Assembly: GCF_008180865.1 (NCBI RefSeq)
Contig: NZ_VTEX01000004.1
Coordinates: forward strand, 248,001-312,000
Length of the DNA: 64,000 bases
Direction: 5' to 3'
From: Rossellomorea aquimaris
GTDB lineage: Bacteria; Bacillota; Bacilli; Bacillales; Bacillaceae_B
Part shown: positions 53,333 through 63,612 of the stretch, piece after piece
Position numbering within the stretch: the first letter of the stretch is position 1
Layout of the letters: each line of letters starts with the position of its first letter
Position numbers and translations under genes: made by a program
The notes under the pieces: model-generated
Database searches by the model: none
What the model was told of the DNA's origin: nothing
The model's input: only the letters and a program-made list of their open reading frames with translations

Positions 53333-54463
53333 CTATTCTAAAAAGTCCTTTAACCGTTTGCTTCTGCTTGGATGACGCAGTTTTCTAAGAGCTTTTGCTT
53401 CAATCTGACGAATACGTTCCCTTGTTACACCGAAGACTTTTCCTACTTCTTCAAGTGTGCGGGTTCTGCCATCGTCCAGACCAAAGCGTAAACGAAGAAC
53501 ATTTTCTTCACGATCTGTTAAAGTATCCAGTACATCTTCAAGCTGTTCTTTTAAAAGTTCGTAAGCAGCATGTTCTGAAGGAGATTGAGCTTCTGCATCT
53601 TCAATGAAGTCACCAAGATGAGAATCGTCTTCTTCACCAATTGGCGTTTCAAGGGATACAGGCTCTTGAGCGATCTTAAGAATTTCCCGGACCTTTTCAG
53701 GGGTCAAATCCATTTCTTCTGCAATTTCTTCCGGTGCCGGTTCACGCCCTAAGTCTTGCAATAACTGTCTTTGTACACGAATAAGCTTGTTAATGGTTTC
53801 CACCATATGAACCGGGATACGAATCGTTCTGGCCTGGTCAGCGATCGCACGGGTGATGGCTTGGCGAATCCACCAGGTTGCATACGTACTGAATTTGTAC
53901 CCTTTACGATAATCAAACTTTTCTACCGCTTTAATCAGACCCATATTTCCTTCCTGGATAAGATCCAAGAATAACATCCCACGACCAACGTAACGCTTGG
54001 CAATACTGACAACAAGTCGTAAGTTCGCTTCAGCAAGACGTCGCTTAGCTTCCTCATCGCCTTCTTCAATCCTCTTGGCAAGATTTATCTCTTCCTCAGC
54101 AGATAAGAGATCAACTCTTCCAATTTCTTTCAGATACATACGGACAGGATCATTTATTTTAACTCCTGGAGGAACGCTTAAATCATTCAGATTGAATTCT
54201 TCTTCCTCTTCTTTTTCTAACTCCGTAGCACCCGGATCATCATCTTCGTCATTTTCATTGATAATTTCTACACCTTGTTCACCTAATTGTTCGTAGAATT
54301 CATCCATTTGATCGGAATCTAACTCAAACCCTGATAATTTATCAGCAATATCTTCGTATGTGAGGACTCCTCTTTTCTTACCTTGGTTAACTAAAAATTC
54401 TTTCACCTGATCAACTGTTAATTCTGATGCTATTTGTTTGGAACGCGCTGACTTTTCAGCCAT
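53333..54463 (-). CDS. sigA: Primary sigma factor SigA
   Basis: A 376-residue housekeeping sigma-70. Region 1.1 (1-95, acidic), 1.2 ([15 protein letters not shown]), 2 ([20 protein letters not shown] then [14 protein letters not shown]), 3 and 4 ([20 protein letters not shown]). ATG at 54463 follows GGAAGGAGGGG. It is last in the macromolecular-synthesis operon after dnaG (33-bp gap). Confidence 0.98.
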   Translation of the reverse strand: MAEKSARSKQIASELTVDQVKEFLVNQGKKRGVLTYEDIADKLSGFELDSDQMDEFYEQLGEQGVEIINENDEDDDPGATELEKEEEEEFNLNDLSVPPGVKINDPVRMYLKEIGRVDLLSAEEEINLAKRIEEGDEEAKRRLAEANLRLVVSIAKRYVGRGMLFLDLIQEGNMGLIKAVEKFDYRKGYKFSTYATWWIRQAITRAIADQARTIRIPVHMVETINKLIRVQRQLLQDLGREPAPEEIAEEMDLTPEKVREILKIAQEPVSLETPIGEEDDSHLGDFIEDAEAQSPSEHAAYELLKEQLEDVLDTLTDREENVLRLRFGLDDGRTRTLEEVGKVFGVTRERIRQIEAKALRKLRHPSRSKRLKDFLE

Positions 54464-54496
54464 TTGTTCCCCTCCTTCCAACTTCCTTACAAAACT

Positions 54497-56308
54497 TTAT
54501 AGAGACTTACGCAGCTGTAAGATTTCCATTGCTATTTGTGCTTCTTTTCGGTAATCCTTTAGTCGTTCTGCTTCTTTTCTTTCCACTTCTTTTTCTTTTA
54601 TTCTCAACATCTTTTGATGTTTTAACACCTGATTTACATAATCCACTAATTCCTGGTCCGTACTTTCCTCGCTTATTGACATCATTTCAATGTCCGTTAC
54701 GATCCTTCTTAGCCTCTCATCGGGAAGGTACCCGATAAAGGCACTGGCACTTGGAGGTAGACCTTCTTCATAATAACCCAATAAATAAGTAATAATAGCC
54801 TGATGTTCATCAATATTAAGGTGAGTACCTGCAAGCCACTCCTGAATCTTATAAGCGATGTTCGGGTCCTTAAGCATATAGGCAATCAATCTTCTCTCAG
54901 CCGTTTGATAAGCGGGTAATAGTTTTGACTGAGTCTTCCTGGAGAAATTGCCTTGCATACCTACCTGTTTAGGAGGTTTGGAATTCCGTTTGTCAGGGCC
55001 TTCCAGTTCAAAGAGCTGCTGTTGAAGAGCATCAAGAGATAATTGGAACTCATCTGCTAAATACCTTAAATAATAATCCTTTTCAACCGCTTTACTCAGT
55101 TGGGTAATTTCCTTAAGTATGTCTTCTATATACTTAAGGCGATCTCCTTCATCATTTAAGTTTTTATTCAGCTTATAGTACCGAAGCTTAAATGCCATGA
55201 ACGTTAAGCTTGCCCCTATTACATCCTGTTGAAACTTTGTTGGACCATATTTTGAAATGTAGTCATCAGGGTCTAATTGTTCCGGTATTGTTGCGACACG
55301 AATGTTCAGCTGATGATTGTGCAGAAGATTTCCAGCCCGGAATGCGGCTTCCACTCCAGCAGAATCACCGTCATAACATATGATCACGGAATCAGTCAGG
55401 CGTTTAAGCAGTCCGATTTGCTGCTCTGTTAATGATGTACCCATAGTGGCTACGCCATTTTCCACCTCTGCTTCACTGGCTGATATGACGTCGGCAAATC
55501 CTTCAAACAGAATAGCCTGCTGTTTTCTTCTAATCATTGAACGTGCGCCGTGATAATTATAAAGAATGCTGCTTTTGTTAAAAATTTTCGTTTCCGGACT
55601 GTTTAAGTACTTCGGTTCATCATTCGCATCGATGCTTCTTCCTGAAAAAGCGACCGTGTTCCCTTTCGTATCAACTATAGGAAACATGATTCTTCCCCTG
55701 AAGCGATCCAAGAAGGAATTGTCTCTTTCCCTTCTAACGAGTAAACCCGCCGCTTCCATCAGCTCCAGGGAATAGCCTCGCTTCTGAAGGAACTTAACCG
55801 TGAAATCCCAGCTTGGAAGTGACCATCCAATCTGAAATTTAGTAATGCTTTCAGTCGTAAACCCCCGAGCCAATAAATATTCGAGGGCTTCCTGACCTTC
55901 TTTTGTATTTAGAAGGAGATGATGGTAAAATTTACTTAATAACCCATGAGCTTCCATCATTTGCTTTTCATCTTCTTGAGGGGGAAGCTCCCTTTCAGAC
56001 GAAGATGCCTGTATGGAGATTTCTTCTCCTACTTTAGATCCAAGCTTTTGCGCTGCTTCCAGGAAGCTTAAACCATCCACATCCATTAGAAACGTAAACG
56101 CATTTCCCCCGGCCCCACATCCGAAACAGTGAAATATCTGTTTGTCAGGGGAAACAGAAAAAGATGGAGTATTCTCTCCATGAAACGGACACAAACCAAA
56201 ATAATTGCGTCCCTGCTTTTTCAGTTGTACATAATCACTGACGACATCTACGATATCGGTTGACGATAATATTTTATTTAACTTATCTTCAGGGATTCTT
56301 TCAGACAC
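54497..56308 (-). CDS. dnaG: DNA primase
   Basis: A 603-residue primase. CHC2 zinc domain with C40-H43-C61-C64 (GLCPFHGE and HCFGCG), TOPRIM catalytic core with FEGFADVISA and YDGDSAG, and C-terminal helicase-binding domain (about 455-603). Makes RNA primers at the fork with DnaC-type helicase. Between yqxD (44-bp gap) and sigA. Confidence 0.97.
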   Translation of the reverse strand: MSERIPEDKLNKILSSTDIVDVVSDYVQLKKQGRNYFGLCPFHGENTPSFSVSPDKQIFHCFGCGAGGNAFTFLMDVDGLSFLEAAQKLGSKVGEEISIQASSSERELPPQEDEKQMMEAHGLLSKFYHHLLLNTKEGQEALEYLLARGFTTESITKFQIGWSLPSWDFTVKFLQKRGYSLELMEAAGLLVRRERDNSFLDRFRGRIMFPIVDTKGNTVAFSGRSIDANDEPKYLNSPETKIFNKSSILYNYHGARSMIRRKQQAILFEGFADVISASEAEVENGVATMGTSLTEQQIGLLKRLTDSVIICYDGDSAGVEAAFRAGNLLHNHQLNIRVATIPEQLDPDDYISKYGPTKFQQDVIGASLTFMAFKLRYYKLNKNLNDEGDRLKYIEDILKEITQLSKAVEKDYYLRYLADEFQLSLDALQQQLFELEGPDKRNSKPPKQVGMQGNFSRKTQSKLLPAYQTAERRLIAYMLKDPNIAYKIQEWLAGTHLNIDEHQAIITYLLGYYEEGLPPSASAFIGYLPDERLRRIVTDIEMMSISEESTDQELVDYVNQVLKHQKMLRIKEKEVERKEAERLKDYRKEAQIAMEILQLRKSL

Positions 56309-56352
56309 GATTTATCACCTGTTTTTATTTACCCTCTTAATCCATTCTGTAT

Positions 56353-56829
56353 TTATTCCGATTCTCCTGCAATTTCCGACAAGATTTTATCGAAGGAAAT
56401 ACAAAAAGTTTCTCTGTCTTCATTTGTAAAAGGTTTAGGACCTTTACCATAGTTTCCTCTACGGCGTTCTTTTGCTGCGACGTATCGATAATCGAGTGCC
56501 GTGACTATACTCTCTTCCCTGTAGGCTTTTCCCCTGGGAGAGATGGCATAAACTTTTTTCGGTAAAACCAGTGACGCCAATCCAATATCCTGGGTAACCA
56601 GTACGTCATGTGGTTTAACATGGTTCATGATGTATAAGTCAGCCGCTTCTTTCGAACTATCGACATATACCCACCTGCCTTGATCAGGTGTGTTCTTTCT
56701 ATGGGCATGAGAAGCAACAAAAACAACTTCAAAGCCATATCCCCTGGTAATTTTAATGATTTCCTGTTTTACCGGGCAAGCATCTGCATCTACATATACG
56801 GTAGACTTATGTTCGCTAATACTAACTAT
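56353..56829 (-). CDS. yqxD: YqxD/YaiI (DUF188) protein lacking a standard start codon
   Basis: A PIN-like domain protein of about 158 residues. The conserved N-terminal VYVDADACPVKQEI and the SHAHRKN, VLVTQDIGLASLVL and YKPKGPKPF-type GKGPKPFTNEDRE motifs are all present in one open frame from 56353 to 56831. No ATG, GTG or TTG lies between the upstream stop and the VDADACP motif. An ATA at 56829 has a good site (GGAGTGAT) 5 nt before it and is where family starts occur. The first ATG (56628) would remove the catalytic half. Either ATA is used, or the original ATG was lost by one substitution. Precedes dnaG. Confidence 0.75.
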   Translation of the reverse strand: MVSISEHKSTVYVDADACPVKQEIIKITRGYGFEVVFVASHAHRKNTPDQGRWVYVDSSKEAADLYIMNHVKPHDVLVTQDIGLASLVLPKKVYAISPRGKAYREESIVTALDYRYVAAKERRRGNYGKGPKPFTNEDRETFCISFDKILSEIAGESE

Positions 56830-57130
56830 TCTACATCACTCCGTATTATCCTTCTCTTTTTATGAATATTCCTAGAGAATTGATTAAAATTGTCGAATTT
56901 TAATTAAGACGAGACTTGACATATCACAATAATTAGTTTATTCCTTAAGAGTTTAGTCTAAACCTATTTTAAATATTTTTATCACAATTTTTTATTATAG
57001 TATAATCGGACAAGTTTGACCACTATAAAAACTCAATTTATAAAACCTTTAGTTGTTTCCGTTTGGATTCAACAAAAAAGAATGATCCCTTCCCATTCAA
57101 TTCAGGGAGAGAATCATTCTTTTATACAAG
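56830..57130. other. Promoter region of yqxD-dnaG-sigA and ppsR 3' end
   Basis: AT-rich, with no gene. On the minus strand TAGGAATATTCATAAAAAGA (near 56855-56874) resembles a sigma-H-type -35 (AGGAATT-like), but I could not define the -10 firmly. The ppsR terminator is at 57073-57122. Confidence 0.45.
57073..57122 (-). terminator. Terminator of ccpN-ppsR
   Basis: On the minus strand AAGAATGAT pairs with ATCATTCTT, with inner pairs CTCCCTG/GGGA, followed by six T. Confidence 0.85.
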
Positions 57131-57940
57131 TTAATTGCTTGAGTGTTGATAGATATTCGTAATGACATTGGCTGTTTCTTCTACAGCTTTGTTTGTTACG
57201 TCAATCACATGGCAACCGATGCGATTCGTTATTTTCTCGAAATATTTCAGCTCATCTTCAATGCGTTGAATATTTGCATAGCTTGCCTGATCATTCAATC
57301 CTAATGACTTTAATCTTTCCCTGCGAATCGTATTCAACTTCTCAGGACTGATCTTCAATCCGAAGCACTTCTTCGGAGAAACCATAAACAATTCTTCTGG
57401 TGGATCGACTTCCGGTACTAGTGGTACGTTAGCCACCTTAATTCTCTTCAGGGCAAGATATTGTGATAACGGCGTCTTTGAAGTTCTGGAAACACCTACA
57501 AGCACAATATCTGCTCTAAGGATGCCACGGGGGTCCCGCCCATCATCGTACTTGACGGCAAACTCTATCGCTTCCACTTTCTTGAAGTAATCATCATCCA
57601 GCTTTCTTACCGTTCCCGGTTCGAACAATGGTTCCTTTTGGTAAGCTGATTGATATTTATCCATTAATGGACCGATAATATCAAATGCATACAACTCTTC
57701 TCTTTCAGCTTCTTTTTTAATATAAGCACGCATATCCGGCTTTACGAGTGTGTACACGATCAGGCCCTGGTTTAATTTCGCCAGGGAAATCACTTCATCG
57801 ATATGCTCTAAGTCCTCTACATACGGAAAGCGTTTAATGACCGTATTGGAACCATTGAATTGGCTAATCGCCGCTTTTGTGACTAGTTCAGCAGTTTCAC
57901 CCACCGAGTCGGATACAACATAGATGATCGGTTCTTTCAC
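57131..57940 (-). CDS. ppsR: PPDK/PEP-synthase regulatory protein, DUF299 (YqfL)
   Basis: A 269-residue bifunctional ADP-dependent kinase/Pi-dependent pyrophosphorylase family member. N-terminal [18 protein letters not shown]-loop-like [16 protein letters not shown] (about 153-168), and the [13 protein letters not shown] region. In B. subtilis YqfL tunes CcpN activity on gluconeogenic genes. It is 16 bp downstream of ccpN in one operon, as in B. subtilis. Confidence 0.93.
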   Translation of the reverse strand: MKEPIIYVVSDSVGETAELVTKAAISQFNGSNTVIKRFPYVEDLEHIDEVISLAKLNQGLIVYTLVKPDMRAYIKKEAEREELYAFDIIGPLMDKYQSAYQKEPLFEPGTVRKLDDDYFKKVEAIEFAVKYDDGRDPRGILRADIVLVGVSRTSKTPLSQYLALKRIKVANVPLVPEVDPPEELFMVSPKKCFGLKISPEKLNTIRRERLKSLGLNDQASYANIQRIEDELKYFEKITNRIGCHVIDVTNKAVEETANVITNIYQHSSN

Positions 57941-57956
57941 GATCGTTCACCACCTT

Positions 57957-58583
57957 CTAATATTCATCTGCTAACGCTACAAATGCTTTTGTGATATTGG
58001 TTTTCGTAATTCTGCCTATGACCTCTAAATCGCCTTTATCTGTTTTCTTAATCACCGGAACAGAGTCGATTTGCTTATGAATCAAGTCTTTGGCCACACC
58101 TATTAGCTGGTCATCCTTTTCACAGACCGTAATATTAGGCATTCTCGTCATAATGATATTCACCGGCAAGGTACTTAGTTCCTGCTTCCCGATGCTCGCC
58201 CTTAACAGATCCTTACGGGACAGGACGCCAACTAAGTACGTATTGGCATCCACTACAAACAATGTTCCTACGTCCTCCAGGAACATTGTAACAATGGCAT
58301 CATACACAGAAACATTTTCGTTTACCACTACAGGAATCGATTGATAATCTTTAACATATATTTTGTTAAGGTTTTCTGTCAACAGCTGCGTTCCTGTTTT
58401 CCCTGTATAGAAATATCCCACTCTGGGACGGGCATCGAGGTAACCCGCCATGGTCAGAATGGCTAAATCAGGTCTGAGAGTCGCCCTGGTCAAGTTTAAT
58501 TGATCGGCGATTTGTTCACCAGTGATAGGTCCGTTGTCTTTAACTATTTGTAAGATATGTTCTTGACGCTTATTAAGTTCGAT
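57957..58583 (-). CDS. ccpN: Gluconeogenesis repressor CcpN, start region disrupted
   Basis: A protein of about 208 residues. N-terminal HTH (LNKRQEHILQIVKDNGPITG, then EQIADQLNLTRATLRPDLA), then two CBS domains (about 85-200) that bind nucleotides. CcpN represses gapB and pckA during glycolysis. The family starts MSTIELNKRQ. Here the DNA reads GTGAGTAACAATCGAA: a single extra A after GTGAGT moves the GTG out of frame, and no ATG/GTG/TTG exists in frame before the HTH. An ATC at 58583 lies 6 nt behind GGTGGTGA and could act as a rare start. The first in-frame TTG (58493) would delete the HTH. Operon with ppsR. Confidence 0.8.
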   Translation of the reverse strand: MELNKRQEHILQIVKDNGPITGEQIADQLNLTRATLRPDLAILTMAGYLDARPRVGYFYTGKTGTQLLTENLNKIYVKDYQSIPVVVNENVSVYDAIVTMFLEDVGTLFVVDANTYLVGVLSRKDLLRASIGKQELSTLPVNIIMTRMPNITVCEKDDQLIGVAKDLIHKQIDSVPVIKKTDKGDLEVIGRITKTNITKAFVALADEY

Positions 58584-58822
58584 TGTTACTCACCACCTAA
58601 CGGACAAACGATTTATGTTATACTTTATATGAAATATTATATACTATTTAAAAAAAATGAAAAGAGCATATTATCATTCAATTGTGTCAACACTATATTT
58701 TAAATTTCACCTAACACAGATTATCTTTTTTTGATACAAACTTCAAATCTTTTCCCTTCTACTGATCAGTAGTTGTTTTTATTTCTTTATCATGATAAAA
58801 TGTCTTCATCTTATAATCAATA

Positions 58823-59015
58823 ATGCTATGACGGATCAATAAGTACTTGCTGCACTCAAGCGACCAGGGACGGTGAAAGCCTGGAAAGCAGGGAAACGGC
58901 AATCCCGAGCTATTTTACATTTAAAAGTGGGTATACATAACGTATATCAACTAGGGTGGAACCGCGAGTATCAAGCTCGTCCCTAGGCTATATGCCTAGG
59001 GACGAGCTTTTTTAT
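58823..59015 (+). promoter_or_regulatory. T-box leader of glyS (tRNA-Gly sensing)
   Basis: TATAAT at 58812-58817. Stem I includes the AAGTACTTGC bulge and specifier GGC (58898-58900, AACGGCAATCCC), followed by the T-box AGGGTGGAACCGCG (58953-58966) and a terminator stem AAGCTCGTCCCTAGGC/GCCTAGGGACGAGCTT (58973-59009) with T7. Uncharged tRNA-Gly stabilises the antiterminator and raises glyS expression. Confidence 0.95.
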
Positions 59016-59049
59016 TTTATTACATACATGATGAAAAGGAGTGACTTTT

Positions 59050-60423
59050 ATGTCAATGGAACAAGTAGTGAATTTAGCGAAGCATCGCGGATTTGTTTTC
59101 CCGGGTTCTGAAATTTACGGAGGACTTGCTAACACGTGGGATTACGGTCCACTAGGTGTAGAATTAAAAAATAATATAAAAAAAGCATGGTGGAAAAAAT
59201 TCGTTCAGGAATCCCCTTACAATGTGGGTCTTGATGCAAGTATCTTAATGAATCCGCAAACTTGGGTAGCTTCTGGTCACGTTGGAAACTTCAACGATCC
59301 AATGATCGACTGCAAGCAGTGTAAAACACGTCATCGTGCAGACAAAATCATCGAAAATGCCCTTGAAGAAAAAGGCATCGAGATGATAGTGGATGGACTT
59401 TCATTTGAAAAAATGGAAGAAATCATCAAGGAACACAGTATCGTTTGCCCTGATTGCGGAAGCCAGGATTTCACCGATATCCGTCAATTCGATTTAATGT
59501 TTAAGACTCATCAGGGTGTGACAGAATCTTCTACAAACGAAATCTATTTGCGCCCGGAAACAGCTCAAGGTATATTTGTTAACTTCAAGAATGTTCAGCG
59601 CTCAATGCGCAAGAAAATGCCTTTCGGTATTGCTCAAGTCGGAAAAAGCTTCCGTAATGAAATTACACCTGGTAACTTCACATTCAGAACACGTGAATTT
59701 GAACAAATGGAACTGGAATTCTTCTGTAAACCAGGAGAAGACCTAGAATGGTTCTCTTACTGGCGTGAATTCTGTAAAAACTGGTTGCTTAACCTGGGAA
59801 TGAATGAAGATAACATGCGTCTCCGCGATCATGATCAAGATGAATTATCACATTACAGTAATGCAACTACGGATATTGAGTACAAATTCCCATTCGGTTG
59901 GGGAGAGCTTTGGGGTGTAGCAGATCGAACTGACTTTGACCTGAAGCGTCATATGGAACATTCGAATGAGGACTTCCACTACATGGATCCTCAAACAAAT
60001 GAAAAGTATGTACCATACTGTATTGAACCGTCCCTTGGTGCAGACCGTGTCACTCTAGCATTCCTGTGTGACGCATTTGAAGAAGAGGAGCTTGAAAATG
60101 ATTCACGTACAGTGCTCCGCTTCCATCCGGCACTGGCTCCATTCAAAGCAGCGGTCCTGCCCCTTTCGAAGAAATTATCTGATGATGCATTCAAGGTGTA
60201 TGAAGAATTATCACAGGACCTTATGATTGACTTCGACGAAACAGCATCAATCGGTAAACGCTACCGTCGTCAAGATGAAATCGGTACGCCATTCTGTATC
60301 ACATTTGACTTTGACTCGGTTGAAGATGGCCAAGTGACAGTCCGTGACCGTGACACAATGGATCAGGTCAGAATGCCGATCAGTGAAGTAAAGGCGTTCC
60401 TGCAGGAGAAAATTAAATTTTAA
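59050..60423 (+). CDS. glyS: Glycyl-tRNA synthetase, single-chain dimeric type
   Basis: A 457-residue class II synthetase. It opens with [20 protein letters not shown]; motif 2 is around [21 protein letters not shown], motif 3 [10 protein letters not shown], and the anticodon-binding domain is C-terminal (about 355-455). It charges tRNA-Gly. B. subtilis uses the unrelated alpha2-beta2 GlyQS at this locus; this species has the eukaryote/archaeal-like homodimeric form. ATG at 59050 follows AAGGAG; a GTG 3 codons upstream overlaps the site. T-box controlled. Confidence 0.96.
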   Translation: MSMEQVVNLAKHRGFVFPGSEIYGGLANTWDYGPLGVELKNNIKKAWWKKFVQESPYNVGLDASILMNPQTWVASGHVGNFNDPMIDCKQCKTRHRADKIIENALEEKGIEMIVDGLSFEKMEEIIKEHSIVCPDCGSQDFTDIRQFDLMFKTHQGVTESSTNEIYLRPETAQGIFVNFKNVQRSMRKKMPFGIAQVGKSFRNEITPGNFTFRTREFEQMELEFFCKPGEDLEWFSYWREFCKNWLLNLGMNEDNMRLRDHDQDELSHYSNATTDIEYKFPFGWGELWGVADRTDFDLKRHMEHSNEDFHYMDPQTNEKYVPYCIEPSLGADRVTLAFLCDAFEEEELENDSRTVLRFHPALAPFKAAVLPLSKKLSDDAFKVYEELSQDLMIDFDETASIGKRYRRQDEIGTPFCITFDFDSVEDGQVTVRDRDTMDQVRMPISEVKAFLQEKIKF

Positions 60424-60425
60424 AA

Positions 60426-60929
60426 CCTAAAGCGGAGGCGGCTCGTTCAGAGGCGACAAGCATAAGACAGCCCTGCCGGAAAGGCGTTCTTTGCCTTTTT
60501 GGCAGGGTTGACTTATGACCTCGAGCCTCTAGCCGCCGGAGCTAGCAGACACCTAAAGCGGAGGGGCTTTGCCCAGAGGCGACAAGCATAAGACGAACAT
60601 ACCGGAAAGGCGTTCTTTGCCTTTTTGGTATGTTTGACTTATGACCTCGAGCCTCTAAGCCCCGGAGCTAGCAGACACCTAAAGCGGAGGGGCTTTGCCC
60701 AGAGGCGACAAGCATAAGACGAACATACCGGAAAGGCGTTCTTTGCCTTTTTGGTATGTTTGACTTATGACCTCGAGCCTCTAAGCCCCGGAGCTAGCAG
60801 ACACCCAAAGCGGAGGGGCTTTGCCTAGAGGCGACAAGCATAAGACGAACATACCGGAAAGGCGTTCTTGGCCTTTTTGGTATGTTTGACTTATGACCTC
60901 GAGCTTCTAAGCCCCGGAGCTAGCAGACA
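60426..60929 (+). repeat. Four tandem 126-bp structured repeats in the glyS 3' UTR
   Basis: Units start at 60426, 60552, 60678 and 60804, exactly 126 bp apart, beginning 3 bp after the glyS stop codon. Units 2-4 are almost identical; unit 1 differs in two helices. Outer helix GGCGGCT/AGCCGCC (unit 1) or GGGGCTT/AAGCCCC (2-4); variable inner helix CCCTGCC/GGCAGGG (1) or ACATACC/GGTATGT (2-4). CATAAG/CTTATG and AAAGGCG/GCCTTT stay constant. The array ends before the terminator at 60932. Confidence 0.95.
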
Positions 60930-60931
60930 CA

Positions 60932-60970
60932 TAAAAAACAGGCCCATTCACCATAGTGAATGGGCCCTTT
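60932..60970. terminator. Terminator between glyS repeat array and recO
   Basis: An 11-bp perfect stem, GGCCCATTCAC/GTGAATGGGCC, with T6 on the minus strand and a weaker T-stretch on the plus strand. Ends the recO operon and probably glyS. Confidence 0.9.
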
Positions 60971-60997
60971 CTATATAATCACAAGCAGCATTATAAG

Positions 60998-61750
60998 CTA
61001 GAATAAATCCTTCATGTTATCCATTTGGTCTAGGAACCTTCTGGATTTTAATGTTAGACCTGAATTTTCATCGTAATAAGTCCTGATTACCCGCTTTAAT
61101 TGACGTTTTGTTTCATCTTTCACCGATATATTTCCCAATCGATTGATATCGAAATAGTAAAATACCCTCAGAAGCTTAACAGTGCTCTGCGAGATCGGAA
61201 AATGATGAGGATCTTCACTTAAACAACGATGACAGATGAATCCATTTTCTTTAAATGAGAAAGCGAACTCACCATCCGCCTCCCCGCATACACTACATCC
61301 ATTCAAATGAGGGTACAACCCTAATACAGGGAGCATCTTCATTTCAAATATGTGCATAAGAATTTCGGGATCATAGTCTTCATTCAAATAGTGAATGGTC
61401 TTATAAAGCAATTCAAATAGAAATGGGTTCGGTTTCCGGTCTTCTGTCGCTTTGTCGAGAAGGTCTACGATGTAAGTGGCATAAGCCGTTTTAAACAGAT
61501 CTTCCCTCACATGCCTTAACGATTCAACCATCTCTCCCTGTTGGAGTGTACCCAGCCCACTTCCTTTAATAAAAAGGAAATAACCATATGTAAACAATTG
61601 TGAAATGGCGGATAGACGGCTATTAGGTTTCTTTGCCCCTCTAGCCATCAATCCTATCTTTCCGAATTCTCGTGTGTATATGGTAACAATCTTGTTCGAC
61701 TCACCGTAATGATTCGTTCTGATAACGATTCCTTCACACTTCTGCAGCAT
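60998..61750 (-). CDS. recO: DNA repair protein RecO
   Basis: A 250-residue recombination mediator. N-terminal OB fold ([20 protein letters not shown]), helical domain, and a zinc site with CSVCGE and CHRCL. Loads RecA onto SSB-coated ssDNA with RecR/RecF and anneals strands. The ATG at 61750 follows GGGAGGTGG. In B. subtilis order yqzL-recO-glyQS; here glyS is convergent and a repeat array lies between. Confidence 0.93.
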   Translation of the reverse strand: MLQKCEGIVIRTNHYGESNKIVTIYTREFGKIGLMARGAKKPNSRLSAISQLFTYGYFLFIKGSGLGTLQQGEMVESLRHVREDLFKTAYATYIVDLLDKATEDRKPNPFLFELLYKTIHYLNEDYDPEILMHIFEMKMLPVLGLYPHLNGCSVCGEADGEFAFSFKENGFICHRCLSEDPHHFPISQSTVKLLRVFYYFDINRLGNISVKDETKRQLKRVIRTYYDENSGLTLKSRRFLDQMDNMKDLF

Positions 61751-61795
61751 ATAGCCACCTCCCGACATCAATGCATCCGGGTGATGACAAGTTTA

Positions 61796-61939
61796 TCACG
61801 TTAAAGGAAAATCAACTTCCGCTGTTTCTTCTTCAAAGCTGTAAGGATCCTCGATCGTCTCCTTTTCAAGCTCCTTAAAAAGTAAATAGGTGTCTATACT
61901 TCCTGTCTGCGAAAAAAATTTCCATGTTAAGTCTAACAT
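61796..61939 (-). CDS. yqzL: YqzL family small protein
   Basis: A 47-residue protein, MLDLTWKFFSQTGSIDTYLL, then FKELEKETIEDPYSF. It matches the YqzL family of about 47 residues, located between era and recO in bacilli. Function is unknown. Ribosome site AAAGGTGG. Too short for ordinary gene-finders, but conserved motif and context support it. Confidence 0.85.
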   Translation of the reverse strand: MLDLTWKFFSQTGSIDTYLLFKELEKETIEDPYSFEEETAEVDFPLT

Positions 61940-62050
61940 AAAAAACCCACCTTTCTGGATTTAAACTAGCAAGACTTCATAAGCTTTCTTGTGATTAGAA
62001 TGAGCTTTTTCTCTCTAAAAGATGCGGCCTAAATATTGTTAATTCAGCTA

Positions 62051-63398
<1,348 letters not shown>

Positions 63399-63533
63399 TT
63401 ACTACAATTTTCATAAAAGAAAATGGGCTGTTATCATTTTGTAATAAAATAGTTAGATAATTCAAACTATTTATCAATTTTGTCCTTTGCTCCACTTATT
63501 CTATACAAGTACAAGAACGTTTTCAAATGAATT

Positions 63534-63581
63534 AAAGGCTGCGGGAAAGAAATCGTTCAATTTCTCTCCTGCAGCCTTTGT
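63534..63581. terminator. Hairpin between dgkA and cdd
   Basis: AAAGGCTGC pairs with GCAGCCTTT with inner pairs GAAAT/ATTTC, next to TGTTTTT on the plus strand. Probable terminator of dgkA; T-stretch on the minus strand is poor. The rest of 63363-63612 has no gene. Confidence 0.6.
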
Positions 63582-63612
63582 TTTTCAACTATTTGTGCCT
63601 CTTTGCATCCCA

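Noticed and set aside
56353-56628. Short 91-residue version of yqxD starting at the first ATG
   Set aside because: It would lack the VDADACP motif and the first half of the domain, although the frame upstream is open and conserved.
56930-56960. TTGACA-like promoter on the plus strand
   Set aside because: It points into the 3' end of the minus-strand ppsR gene; no plus-strand gene follows.
57957-58493. Short ccpN starting at TTG 58493
   Set aside because: It would lack the whole DNA-binding domain, which is encoded in the same open frame upstream.
60426-60929. Possible CRISPR array
   Set aside because: Units are 126 bp, directly adjacent, with no unique spacers and no cas genes.
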